DNA of 64,000 nt, taken from positions 1,268,501 through 1,332,500 of the forward strand of contig NZ_CP067102.1 of NCBI RefSeq assembly GCF_016616885.1. The letters are read 5' to 3'. Below, piece by piece: positions 10,080-18,740 of the stretch (position 1 is its first letter; every line of letters starts with the position of its first letter). The notes beneath the pieces were generated by a model that worked only from the letters and a program-made list of their open reading frames with translations, ran no database searches and was not told the origin of the DNA. The stretch is from Bradyrhizobium diazoefficiens. Lineage in GTDB: Bacteria > Pseudomonadota > Alphaproteobacteria > Rhizobiales > Xanthobacteraceae. The position numbers and the translations under genes were made by a program.

Positions 10080-11445
10080 AGCGCTCGCTCAGCACCTTGT
10101 AGATGGCGCGGGCGGCTTGGCATTCGCCGCCTTCGGGCCGCGCCGGCTTGGCCGACGGCGTCCAGCCATAGATGTCGACATGCAGCCAGCTTTTGGCCTG
10201 CTCGACGAAGCGCTGCAGGAACAGCGCGCAGGTGATCGAGCCGGCGAAGCCGCCGGACGGTGCGTTGGTGATGGTGGCGGTCTTGGAGTCCAGCCACGCA
10301 TCGTAAGGCGGCCACAGCGGCATGCGCCACAACGGATCGTTCTCCTTCACCGCGCAGCGCGCGACGTCGGCGGCCAGCGTCTCATCATTGGTGTAAAAGG
10401 GCGGTAAATCCGGTCCCAGCGCGACCCGCGCAGCGCCGGTCAGCGTGCCCAGATCGATCAGCAGCTCGGGCTTCTCCTCGTCGGCCAGCGCCAGCGCGTC
10501 GGCGAGCACCAGCCGGCCTTCCGCGTCGGTATTGCCGATCTCGACCGTGATGCCCTTACGGGAGGTGAAGATGTCGAGCGGTCGGAAGGCATTGCCTGAA
10601 ACCGCATTCTCGACGGCCGGAATCAGCACGCGCAGCCGGACCTTCAGCTTCGCATCCATCACCATGCGCGCCAGCGCCAGCACGTTGGCGGCGCCGCCCA
10701 TGTCCTTCTTCATGATCAGCATGCCGCTCGACGGCTTCAGATCGAGTCCACCGGTGTCGAAGCAGACGCCCTTGCCGACCAGCGTCACCTTGGGATGGCC
10801 GGGATCACCCCATATGATGTCAATCAGCCGCGGCGCACGGTCCGAGGCCATGCCGACGGCGTGGATCAGCGGAAAGTTCGCTTTGAGATCCGCGCCGATG
10901 GTGCATGCGTAGCTTGCACCGAACTCAGCTGCGAGCTCTTGCGCGGCTGCGGCGAGCTGCTCCGGTCCCATATCGTTGGATGGCGTGTTGACGAGGTCGC
11001 GCGCCAGCATCGCGGCATCCGCCATGCGGTTGATCTCGGCGGGGTCGACGCCGTCAGGCGGCACCAGCCGGACGTCGGGTCGGTCAGCCTTGCGGTAGCG
11101 GGCGAAGCGGTAGCTGCCGAGCGCGAAGGCGAGCGCCGCCAGTCGTGAATCGTGCGGTGCATTGGCAAAGCGATAGGTGCCCGGCGGCAGCAGGCCCGGC
11201 AACGCGCCCGGCCGGAACGGATCGCGCGATCTGGCGCCGTCGTCCTCGAGCCCGAACAGCACTTGCGCGATCGCGCCGTCTGGCGCGGGCAGCGCGAGAT
11301 AGCCGCCCGGCTTGGCGGCAAAGGCGCTCGCTGTGGCGAACTGGCGTTGCGCCGGCGGCAGCGTCTCGCGTACGGCATCCCAGCTCGATTTGGTGACGAA
11401 GGTGATCGGGGTAGCAGTCGTGGACGTCTCGAAGACGGAAGGCAT
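10072..11445 (-). CDS. leucyl aminopeptidase family protein (M17)
   Basis: Cytosolic two-metal aminopeptidase of 457 residues. The C-terminal catalytic domain shows GKGVCFDTGGLDLKPSSGM and the family signature NTDAEGRLVLADAL, which together hold the metal ligands and the active-site Arg. The N-terminal domain is shorter and more divergent than in PepA. It precedes an NlpC/P60 hydrolase that overlaps its stop codon, which suggests a peptide-recycling pair. The exact substrate cannot be read from the sequence. Confidence 0.87.
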   Translation of the reverse strand: MPSVFETSTTATPITFVTKSSWDAVRETLPPAQRQFATASAFAAKPGGYLALPAPDGAIAQVLFGLEDDGARSRDPFRPGALPGLLPPGTYRFANAPHDSRLAALAFALGSYRFARYRKADRPDVRLVPPDGVDPAEINRMADAAMLARDLVNTPSNDMGPEQLAAAAQELAAEFGASYACTIGADLKANFPLIHAVGMASDRAPRLIDIIWGDPGHPKVTLVGKGVCFDTGGLDLKPSSGMLIMKKDMGGAANVLALARMVMDAKLKVRLRVLIPAVENAVSGNAFRPLDIFTSRKGITVEIGNTDAEGRLVLADALALADEEKPELLIDLGTLTGAARVALGPDLPPFYTNDETLAADVARCAVKENDPLWRMPLWPPYDAWLDSKTATITNAPSGGFAGSITCALFLQRFVEQAKSWLHVDIYGWTPSAKPARPEGGECQAARAIYKVLSERYA

Positions 11446-11636
11446 TGGCGGGTCCGCAAGGTCATTCGGCTGGAGGAGACTTCGCAGAGTTTTGCGGTGG
11501 CTGCAATCGGCTTTGCGGTCACCGCTCAGTGAGCCGCTACTCGCAGAGAAGCAGCCATGCTAGGTTCCGGCAGCGGTTGCCAGGTTGCGCAGAGAACGCC
11601 GGTGACCGAAGACGAAGCGTGCCGGGAGGAATAGCA

Positions 11637-11840
11637 ATGGAAATTGTGTGGGGCGTAATCACATTCATCGGCCAGGCGATCGAGGCCGTCTTTGGCTATG
11701 TCGAGCATCACCACTGGGTCTTCGCATTCCTCGCGGGCGGCTACGTCTTCTATCTCCATGACCGTTCGATTCATGCGCGGTTCGATGCGCTCGACAAACG
11801 CATCGACGAAATCCGCAAGCGTCTCGCCATCGAATATTGA
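11637..11840 (+). CDS. small membrane protein, function unknown
   Basis: A 67-residue protein with a hydrophobic N-terminal half (about 1-45, probably two short membrane segments around FGYVEHHHWVFAFLAGGYVF) and a charged, helical C-terminal tail (ARFDALDKRIDEIRKRLAIEY). GGGAGGA lies 7 bp before the ATG, so the start is well supported. I do not recognise the family. It is alone and divergent from the aminopeptidase gene. Confidence 0.65.
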   Translation: MEIVWGVITFIGQAIEAVFGYVEHHHWVFAFLAGGYVFYLHDRSIHARFDALDKRIDEIRKRLAIEY

Positions 11841-12099
11841 TCCAGCCGGCGAAACAATGTGCGGACTGATCACGTATCTTGCTTGAGAACTGTCGTTCAC
11901 GGGAGCGTTGCCGCAGGGCTTTACTAGCGCTGCGGTTGTGGCATTATTGTTGGATATTTTTACGTGGTTCAGCGCGACTGTGCACGCATTGGATGCAAGA
12001 GCGCTGCTAAATCTCGGTTGATGCCGATCCGGTTTGGTACCTGCCTGAACCCTTCGTCGAAGGCATTTTTCTCAATCGTTTGGGCGACGCAGCATTCGC

Positions 12100-12225
12100 A
12101 ATGAGCGGCGCAAAACGAGTAGATCGTTTGTCATTGCGCAGATATCCGACCTGCATCTGGACGGGTCAGGCCGGCTGCTTGCGACGATCGAGGCCCTTGC
12201 CGGGGCACTGCGCGAGCGGATGGCG
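12100..12225 (+). pseudogene. remnant of a calcineurin-like metallophosphoesterase N-terminus
   Basis: In the frame starting at 12127 the DNA encodes FVIAQISDLHLDGSGRLL followed by an Ala/Leu-rich helix. This resembles the first strand and metal-binding D-x-H loop of class III phosphodiesterases. After about 35 residues the resemblance stops and the frame turns into Arg-rich nonsense; no GD or GNH motifs follow. A different frame then reads a plausible protein end (LGLDLGLGGEMPPQGG) to a stop at 12313. This looks like a gene that lost its middle or was fused to another tail. It lies within 544 bp (11841-12384) that holds no other supported gene. Confidence 0.4.
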
Positions 12226-12384
12226 GGACCTGAACGACCAGGTGAAGCTGCTCGGCCTCGATCTGGGCCTGGGCGGCGAGATGCCGCCACAAGGCGGCGG
12301 CGCTCCGCGTTAACCGGCCATTAGGGTTAACAGTCTATTGCTGGCGCGTTCGGCTCGATCAATCGGCTCGAGAGTCAAAGCGTC

Positions 12385-13197
12385 ATGCGTCAATGGTTCC
12401 GTCCTGCCCGGCTTCTTGCCTCCGCCTCGCTGATCGCGCTGGCGGCCGCGAGCCTCGGCGGCTGCACGGCAATGTCAAAGCTCTCGGACGTTACCGGCTC
12501 GATCGGTCCGAAGGCGGAAGCCGCCCCGGCCGATCCGGCGCGCGCCATCGAGACCTATAGCGAGCGCTACCGCGCCAACCCCAAGGATCCCGACGTGGCG
12601 CTGGCCTATGGCCAGGCCCTGCGTGCCAACGGCCAGCGCGCCCAGGCCGCCGCCGTGCTCGAACAGGCGACCATCGCCAATCCCGGCAACAAGCCGCTGC
12701 TTGCCCAATACGGCCGCGCGCTCGCCGACAACGGTAATTTCCAGCAGGCCTTCGACGTGCTGTCGAAGGCGCATTCGCCCGATAATCCGGACTGGCGGCT
12801 GCTCTCGGTGCAGGGCACTGCGCTTGACCAGATGGGCCGTCACGACGAGGCCCGCGCTTATTATGCGAGCGCACTGAAGATCGCACCAGGCGATCCCGGC
12901 GTGCTCTCCAATCTCGGCCTGTCCTACATGTTGTCGAGGGACCTGCCGAAGTCGGAAGAGGCGCTGCGGCAAGCCTATGCTTCGCCGCGTGCAAGCTCCC
13001 GGGTGCGGCAGAATCTCGGCCTGGTGGTCGGCCTCCAAGGCCGCTTCGCCGAGGCCGAGACCATCGTGAAGGCGGATCTGCCGCCGGATCAGGCTGCGGC
13101 CAACGTCGCGTATCTCAAGGAAATGCTGAACCGCAACGAAACCCCGCGCGGCGCGTCGAAGCGGACCCCGGTCGCCTCGCTCAGCCAGCCCGACTGA
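12385..13197 (+). CDS. tadD: TPR-repeat lipoprotein TadD
   Basis: Outer-membrane pilotin-like lipoprotein of Tad pilus systems, 270 residues. The signal peptide ends in the lipobox SLGGC (Cys at about residue 27). The rest is tetratricopeptide repeats (about 45-235), with typical segments such as ALAYGQALRANGQRAQAAAV. TadD is needed for the secretin and pilus assembly in Tad systems. It is on the opposite strand to the other tad genes and converges on tadC, so it has its own promoter. Confidence 0.85.
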   Translation: MRQWFRPARLLASASLIALAAASLGGCTAMSKLSDVTGSIGPKAEAAPADPARAIETYSERYRANPKDPDVALAYGQALRANGQRAQAAAVLEQATIANPGNKPLLAQYGRALADNGNFQQAFDVLSKAHSPDNPDWRLLSVQGTALDQMGRHDEARAYYASALKIAPGDPGVLSNLGLSYMLSRDLPKSEEALRQAYASPRASSRVRQNLGLVVGLQGRFAEAETIVKADLPPDQAAANVAYLKEMLNRNETPRGASKRTPVASLSQPD

Positions 13198-13229
13198 TCA
13201 AACCCGATCTTCCGATCCCGAAATTGGCT

Positions 13230-13249
13230 GCGGACCGCGTGCGGTCCGC
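13230..13249. terminator. hairpin between convergent tadD and tadC
   Basis: A perfect 9-bp inverted repeat, GCGGACCGC / GCGGTCCGC, with a 2-base spacer sits between the two convergent stop codons. There is no T-run on either side, so this may be a weak terminator or a 3'-end protecting structure. Confidence 0.4.
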
Positions 13250-13260
13250 GATCCCTGGCG

Positions 13261-14235
13261 TCAGTGCATCTCGGAGATCTTGATGCCGGTCGGTCCAAGA
13301 ATGACGACGAACAGCACCGGCAGGAAGAACAGGATCATCGGCACCGTCAGCTTCGGCGGCAGTGCGGCGGCCTTCTTCTCGGCTTCGTTCATGCGCATGT
13401 CGCGGTTTTCCTGCGCCATGACGCGCAGGGATTGGCCGAGCGGGGTGCCGTAGCGTTCCGCCTGCTGAAGCGCCAGACACACCGATTTGACGCCATCGAG
13501 CCCGGTGCGCTTCGCCAGGTTTTCGTATGCCACCTTGCGGTCCTGCAGATAGGACAGCTCTGCGGTGGTCAGCGTGAACTCCTCCGACAGCGCGATCGAC
13601 TGGCCCACGATCTCGGTCGCGACCTTGCGGAACGCCATTTCCACCGACATGCCGGATTCAATACAGATCAGCAGCAGGTCGAGCGCGTCGGGAAAGGCGC
13701 GCTTGACCGAGAGCTGGCGCTTCGAGATCGCGTTCTTCAGGAATATCATCGGCGCCTGCAGGCCGAGATAGGCCGCGCCGACGCAGATGCCGATCTTGAT
13801 CGGCATTGGGCGGTCCATATGAGCGATCAGGAACACGTACACGACTGAACCGGCGAACAGCACGATCGGGGCCACCATGCGGGCGAACAGGAACGTGATG
13901 TAAGGCGCCTGGCCGCGATAGCCCGCCATGATCAGCTTGTCGCGCGCGGCTTCCTGCGCCAGCCATTTGGTGAGGTTGAAGTCCTCGACCACCCGGGAGA
14001 CGAGTTGCTTGGGCGTCTGGCGCAGCGAGACCTTCTCGCTCTTGTTGAGGCGTTCGCGCTCACGCTGCCGGATACGTTCGCGCTCGCTTGCGACCGCCTT
14101 CATGCGCTTGGACAGGCCTTCGCCGGCGAACAGCGGCATCACCAGCGTATAGACGGTGGCGCTGGCCGCGATGGCCGCCAGCAGCATGGTCATGAAATGG
14201 GGATCGTGCAGTTTCGTGACGAGGAAATCGACCAT
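13261..14235 (-). CDS. tadC: Tad pilus inner-membrane platform protein TadC
   Basis: One of two GspF-type platform proteins that pair with the pilus motor, 324 residues. It has a membrane segment at about 15-35, a highly charged stretch (KAVASERERIRQRERERLNK), then the T2SSF domain with ALDLLLICIESGMSVEMAF and two C-terminal membrane segments. It starts 9 bp after the tadB stop codon and is the last gene of the pilus operon on this strand. Confidence 0.9.
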   Translation of the reverse strand: MVDFLVTKLHDPHFMTMLLAAIAASATVYTLVMPLFAGEGLSKRMKAVASERERIRQRERERLNKSEKVSLRQTPKQLVSRVVEDFNLTKWLAQEAARDKLIMAGYRGQAPYITFLFARMVAPIVLFAGSVVYVFLIAHMDRPMPIKIGICVGAAYLGLQAPMIFLKNAISKRQLSVKRAFPDALDLLLICIESGMSVEMAFRKVATEIVGQSIALSEEFTLTTAELSYLQDRKVAYENLAKRTGLDGVKSVCLALQQAERYGTPLGQSLRVMAQENRDMRMNEAEKKAAALPPKLTVPMILFFLPVLFVVILGPTGIKISEMH

Positions 14236-14244
14236 ACGGCACCA

Positions 14245-15222
14245 TCAGAAATCGAAGTTGATCATCTTCTTCATCACCATGATGCCGACTGACATCCAGA
14301 CGACGCAGCCGACCAGCATGAGCTGGCCGGTGGGATGGGTCCACAGCAGGGAGATGTAGTCGGGCGTCGTGAGATAGACGAGGAACATCACGATCGGCGG
14401 CAACGAGCCGATGATGCCGGCGGAGGCCTTGGCCTCCATCGACATCGCCTGGATCTTTTCCTTCATCTTCTTGCGGTCGCGCAGCACCTTGGAGAGATTA
14501 CCCAGGGCTTCGGAGAGGTTGCCGCCCGACTTCTGCTGGATCGATATCACGATGCCGAAGAAGTTGGCCTCCGGCAGCGGCATGCGGTCATACAGACGCG
14601 AGCAGGCCTCCCCAAGCGGCATGCCGATCGCCTGCGTCTCGATGATGGCGAGGAACTCGCTGCGCAGCGGTTCCGGCGCGTCGGCCGCGACGACCTTGAT
14701 CGATTCGAACAGCGGCAGGCCGGCCTTGATGCCGCGGACGATGACGTCGACGGCGTCGGGCAAGGCCGCCAGGAATTTGTTCTCGCGGCGCTTCTTCAGG
14801 AAGCCCAGCGCCCAGCGCGGCAGCCCGAGGCCGCCGGCAAAGGCGAGACCGGCCGCGCCGATCAGGCCGCCACCACCGAACAGGGCGCCAAAGAAAAATA
14901 CGCCCGCCACGACAGCGGACGCGATCCAGAATTTCTGCGGCGTCCAGTCGAGCCCGGCCTGCGAAATGCGGATGTGAAGCGGAACGCTCTTCTCCTGCGA
15001 GCGCCTCGCCTCGAGATCCTTGAGCGAGCTCTCGACCTGCTCACGGCGTGATCGCTGGCTCTTCTCGGACTGCTTGGCCGCGGGCACATCGGCGCGGGAG
15101 ATCGAGGCGCGGCGGTTCTCGGCCTTCCGTTCGCCTGACAACAGCGGATAGAGGAAGACCCAGGCCAGGCCGCCGACGGCGGCGGTGGCGAGGAAGGCGA
15201 GGGCGAGGACCTGGATATTCAT
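14245..15222 (-). CDS. tadB: Tad pilus inner-membrane platform protein TadB
   Basis: GspF-type platform protein, 325 residues from the ATG at 15222 (MNIQVLALAFLATAAVGG), which places a membrane segment at the N-terminus. The T2SSF domain contains AVDVIVRGIKAGLPLFESI and LYDRMPLPEANFFGIVISIQ. Two C-terminal membrane segments follow. It sits between cpaF (16 bp upstream) and tadC (9 bp downstream), the standard tadA-tadB-tadC order. Confidence 0.9.
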   Translation of the reverse strand: MNIQVLALAFLATAAVGGLAWVFLYPLLSGERKAENRRASISRADVPAAKQSEKSQRSRREQVESSLKDLEARRSQEKSVPLHIRISQAGLDWTPQKFWIASAVVAGVFFFGALFGGGGLIGAAGLAFAGGLGLPRWALGFLKKRRENKFLAALPDAVDVIVRGIKAGLPLFESIKVVAADAPEPLRSEFLAIIETQAIGMPLGEACSRLYDRMPLPEANFFGIVISIQQKSGGNLSEALGNLSKVLRDRKKMKEKIQAMSMEAKASAGIIGSLPPIVMFLVYLTTPDYISLLWTHPTGQLMLVGCVVWMSVGIMVMKKMINFDF

Positions 15223-15238
15223 GGCTGCGCCGACCTGC

Positions 15239-16702
15239 TCACGTCTTCGGTGTCGATTCCGCGGCGTCGAGCGCAGCGGCAAGGCGTTTCTCTTCGCCGT
15301 AGTAACGGGCGCGTTCCCAGAATTTCGGGCGGCCGATGCCGGTCGAGCGGTGCTTGCCGATGATCTTGCCGTTGGCGTCCTCGCCGACCAGATCGTAGAG
15401 GAAGATGTCCTGGGTAATGATGGTATCGCCTTCCATGCCCATCACCTCGGTGATGTGGGTGATGCGGCGCGAACCGTCGCGCAGGCGCGCGGCCTGGACG
15501 ATGACGTCGATCGAGGCGCAGATCATTTCGCGAATGGTGCGCGAGGGCAGCGAGAAGCCGCCCATCGTGATCATGGATTCGCAGCGTGACAGCGCTTCGC
15601 GGGGATTGTTGGCGTGCAGCGTTCCCATCGAGCCGTCGTGGCCGGTGTTCATGGCCTGGAGGAGGTCGAAGGCCTCCGGGCCGCGGACTTCGCCGACGAT
15701 GATGCGTTCAGGACGCATACGCAGACAGTTGCGCACCAGCTCGCGCATGGTGACCTGGCCTTCGCCCTCGATGTTGGGCGGCCGGGTTTCGAGCCGCACC
15801 ACGTGGGGCTGCTGGAGCTGAAGTTCGGCGGCGTCTTCGCAGGTGATGACGCGCTCGTCGTGCTCGATATAGTTGGTCAGACAGTTGAGCAGCGTGGTCT
15901 TGCCCGAACCGGTACCGCCGGAGATCAGCACGTTGCAGCGGACACGTCCGATGATCTGGAGGATCTCCGCGCCTTCGGGCGAGATCGCGCCGAACTTGAC
16001 CAGCTGATCCAGCGTCAGCTTGTCCTTCTTGAACTTGCGAATGGTGAGCGCGGGGCCGTCGATCGCCAGCGGCGGCACGATGGCGTTGACGCGGGAGCCG
16101 TCGGCGAGGCGCGCGTCGCAGATCGGCGAGGATTCGTCGACGCGCCGGCCGACCTGGCTGACGATGCGTTGGCAGATATTGAGGAGTTGCTGGTTATCGC
16201 GGAAGCGGATGCCGGTCCGCTGGATCTTGCCACCGACTTCAATGAAGACCGTACCGGCCCCGTTTACCATGATGTCGGCGATGTCGTCGCGCGCCAGAAG
16301 CGGCTCGAGCGGACCATAGCCGAGCACGTCGTTGCAGATGTCGTCGAGCAGTTCTTCCTGCTCGGCGATCGACATCACGATGTTCTTGATCGCGATGATC
16401 TCGTTGACGATGTCGCGGATTTCCTCGCGCGCGGACTCGGAATCGAGCTTGGCAAGCTGGGCGAGGTCAATGGCCTCGATCAGCGCGCCGAAGATGGTCG
16501 CCTTGACCTCGTAATAATTGTCCGAGCGGCGGGTCTCCATGGCCGGCGCAGGCCGGGAGGGGGCGAGCGGCGGGGAGGCGACGGCCGGCGGGGGCGGCGC
16601 GCGCGACACCGTCGGCGCCTGAGCCTGGGCAGGCTCTGGCGACACGGCGCCGGGCTTGGGAGCCCGAAGGTCGGTGTCTGTTCCGCTACGCTTACCAAAC
16701 AC
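15239..16702 (-). CDS. cpaF: Tad pilus assembly ATPase CpaF/TadA
   Basis: Cytoplasmic hexameric motor of the pilus, 487 residues. A Pro/Ala-rich N-terminus (about 10-60) precedes the type II/IV secretion ATPase fold. Walker A is [14 protein letters not shown], the Asp-box region includes CEDAAELQLQ, and the Walker B region reads RPERIIVGEVRGPEAFD. The His-box segment is TGHDGSMGTLHANNP. All catalytic motifs are intact, so it should be active. It follows cpaE by 21 bp. Confidence 0.95.
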   Translation of the reverse strand: MFGKRSGTDTDLRAPKPGAVSPEPAQAQAPTVSRAPPPPAVASPPLAPSRPAPAMETRRSDNYYEVKATIFGALIEAIDLAQLAKLDSESAREEIRDIVNEIIAIKNIVMSIAEQEELLDDICNDVLGYGPLEPLLARDDIADIMVNGAGTVFIEVGGKIQRTGIRFRDNQQLLNICQRIVSQVGRRVDESSPICDARLADGSRVNAIVPPLAIDGPALTIRKFKKDKLTLDQLVKFGAISPEGAEILQIIGRVRCNVLISGGTGSGKTTLLNCLTNYIEHDERVITCEDAAELQLQQPHVVRLETRPPNIEGEGQVTMRELVRNCLRMRPERIIVGEVRGPEAFDLLQAMNTGHDGSMGTLHANNPREALSRCESMITMGGFSLPSRTIREMICASIDVIVQAARLRDGSRRITHITEVMGMEGDTIITQDIFLYDLVGEDANGKIIGKHRSTGIGRPKFWERARYYGEEKRLAAALDAAESTPKT

Positions 16703-16723
16703 TTAACAACTCCATGCGGCGGC

Positions 16724-17989
16724 CTATTTTCCCCGCAACTTCTCAATCAGCGGTGAAAGCAAGGACGACTTTTGTTTCTTCGTCTCGCTTCGGCCGGTCA
16801 GGCGCTGGGCGATCTGGAGGAACATCTCGATCGACTTGTGGTTGGCGGAGATCTCCGCGATCATCTGGCCGTTGTTGGCGGCCGACCCGAAGATCTGCGG
16901 CTCGAACGGGATCGAGACGACTGGCTGGCTCTCGATCGCCTTGGCGAACTCCGCCGCCGCGATTTCCGGCCGTTTGGGAACGCCGACCTGGTTCAGACAG
17001 TACAGCGGCGGGCGGTCGTTGGGACGCGCAGCCTTCAGGAGATCGAACAGGTTTTTGGTGTTGCGCAGGTTGGCGAGGTCCGGCGCCGCCACGATCAGGA
17101 TGTCGTCGGCGCCGATCAAAGCGCGCTTGGTCCAGCCCGACCATTGATGGGGAACGTCGAGCACGATGCAGGGCATGGTCGCGCGCAGCGTGTCGAACAC
17201 CGCGTCGAAGGCGTCGGTGCCGAAATCATAGACCCGGTCGAGCGTCGCCGGCGCCGCCAGCAGGCTGAGGTGATCGGTGCATTTCGACAGCAGGCGATCG
17301 ATGAAGGCGGTATCGACGCGATCGGGCGAGAACACGGCATCCGCGATGCCCTGCGGCGGATCCTGGTTGTAGTCGAGACCGGCGGTGCCGAAGGCGAGGT
17401 CGAGATCGGCGACCACGGCGTCCATCGCGAGGTCCCGCGCGATTGCCCAGGCGACGTTGTGGGAGATGGTGGAGGCGCCGACGCCGCCCTTGGCGCCGAC
17501 CACGGCAATGATGCGGCCGACCGCCTTGGCTTCCGGCGCCGAGAACAGGTTGCAGATCGAGCGAACGACGTCGATCGCACCAACAGGCGCGAGCACGTAG
17601 TCGCTGACGCCGCGGCGCACCAGCTCGCGATAGAGCATGACGTCGTTGATGCGGCCGATCACGACCACCCGGGTGCCGGCGTCGCACACGGTGGCGAGCT
17701 GGTCGAGCCCGGCCAACAAGTCGGTACGGGCATCGCTCTCGAGCACGATCACGTTCGGCGTCGGCGCCGAGCGATAGGCTTCGATCGCAGCCGCCATGCC
17801 GCCCATCTGGATCTTCAGATGGGCCTTGCCGAGACGGCGATCCTCGCCGGCCGATTGCACGGCCGCCGCAGTCTCCACGGTTTCGCAGAAGGCCTGAACC
17901 GAGACGCGCGGCGCGGGCGCAATATGCTCCTCGACCGGCCCAGGGGCCTCCGGCTGCTCTTCTTGAATCTGGCGCGCGTAGTTGATCAT
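16724..17989 (-). CDS. cpaE: Tad pilus localisation ATPase CpaE/TadZ
   Basis: MinD/ParA-family protein that positions the pilus machine, 421 residues. The N-terminal part (about 70-165) resembles a receiver domain lacking an obvious phosphoacceptor, as is usual for CpaE. The C-terminal part is a ParA-like ATPase with the deviant Walker A VVGAKGGVGASTISHN and the switch region VVADLDLAFGTAGLDYNQDP. The ATG overlaps the cpaD stop codon in an ATGA arrangement, indicating coupled translation. Confidence 0.92.
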   Translation of the reverse strand: MINYARQIQEEQPEAPGPVEEHIAPAPRVSVQAFCETVETAAAVQSAGEDRRLGKAHLKIQMGGMAAAIEAYRSAPTPNVIVLESDARTDLLAGLDQLATVCDAGTRVVVIGRINDVMLYRELVRRGVSDYVLAPVGAIDVVRSICNLFSAPEAKAVGRIIAVVGAKGGVGASTISHNVAWAIARDLAMDAVVADLDLAFGTAGLDYNQDPPQGIADAVFSPDRVDTAFIDRLLSKCTDHLSLLAAPATLDRVYDFGTDAFDAVFDTLRATMPCIVLDVPHQWSGWTKRALIGADDILIVAAPDLANLRNTKNLFDLLKAARPNDRPPLYCLNQVGVPKRPEIAAAEFAKAIESQPVVSIPFEPQIFGSAANNGQMIAEISANHKSIEMFLQIAQRLTGRSETKKQKSSLLSPLIEKLRGK

Positions 17990-18720
17990 TTGCCGGTTTC
18001 GCTGAGTTTGGCCCTATCGGCCTCGGGATAGGCAACCGCCGTCGGAGTTCCCTTGCGATACTTCTCGAAGGCGGCAGTGCGGCGCACCGTGTAGGCCGGA
18101 GTTTCGGACCGCGGCTGCTCGAGGTCCGACGGATTGTCGACCATGGCCGCGATATTGCGCTGATAGGCGCAGCCGTAGTTGTAGTAGTCCTTGTTCTCGA
18201 ACCAGCTCTTGTTCTTTATCGAGGGGCCGAGATCCTCCGGCCACAGGCCGCAGGGGCCTGCGACCGCAGCGATCTTGGAATAGGTCAGCCGGATCGGCGG
18301 CAGGAAGCGCTTGTCTTCCGGCTGGTAAGGACGGACGATGATGCCGCGCGGGGGAACGCCCGCCGCCGCCAGCATCGCCTGAATCTCGTGCATCGATTCC
18401 GCCGCCGGACGCGCATTCGGCGTTCCGGACGGCACGTCGATGTGGATGGCGCCGGTGCCCTCGTGCATCCAGGTCGAGGCCAGGCCCATCACGTCGGCGC
18501 GCTGGGCGGCGGTCAGGCCGCCGCGGGCGTGACCGACGAACACGACGATCGAACGGTTCTGTTCCTCGATCGCGATCGGATGCCGCTGCTTGTAATCGTC
18601 GGGAATGGAAGCGGTGGCCACCTCGTCGTGCTGGCAGCCGCCGAGCGCGAGCGCGATACCGATGAGCGCGCCACCGAGGCCGGCGGCGCGGTAGCGGGTC
18701 TGGGGTCGTGTTGTGATCAT
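17986..18720 (-). CDS. cpaD: Tad pilus assembly lipoprotein CpaD
   Basis: Outer-membrane-associated partner of the CpaC secretin, 244 residues. A lipoprotein signal ends in LALGGC (Cys at about residue 28), and the rest is the CpaD domain (RHPIAIEEQNRSIVVFVG; CGLWPEDLG). I use the ATG at 18720, preceded by GGGGAC. An in-frame ATG seven codons upstream overlaps the cpaC stop codon and is a real alternative. Confidence 0.87.
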   Translation of the reverse strand: MITTRPQTRYRAAGLGGALIGIALALGGCQHDEVATASIPDDYKQRHPIAIEEQNRSIVVFVGHARGGLTAAQRADVMGLASTWMHEGTGAIHIDVPSGTPNARPAAESMHEIQAMLAAAGVPPRGIIVRPYQPEDKRFLPPIRLTYSKIAAVAGPCGLWPEDLGPSIKNKSWFENKDYYNYGCAYQRNIAAMVDNPSDLEQPRSETPAYTVRRTAAFEKYRKGTPTAVAYPEADRAKLSETGK

Positions 18721-18740
18721 ACTGTGTCCCCGTTCCGCCA

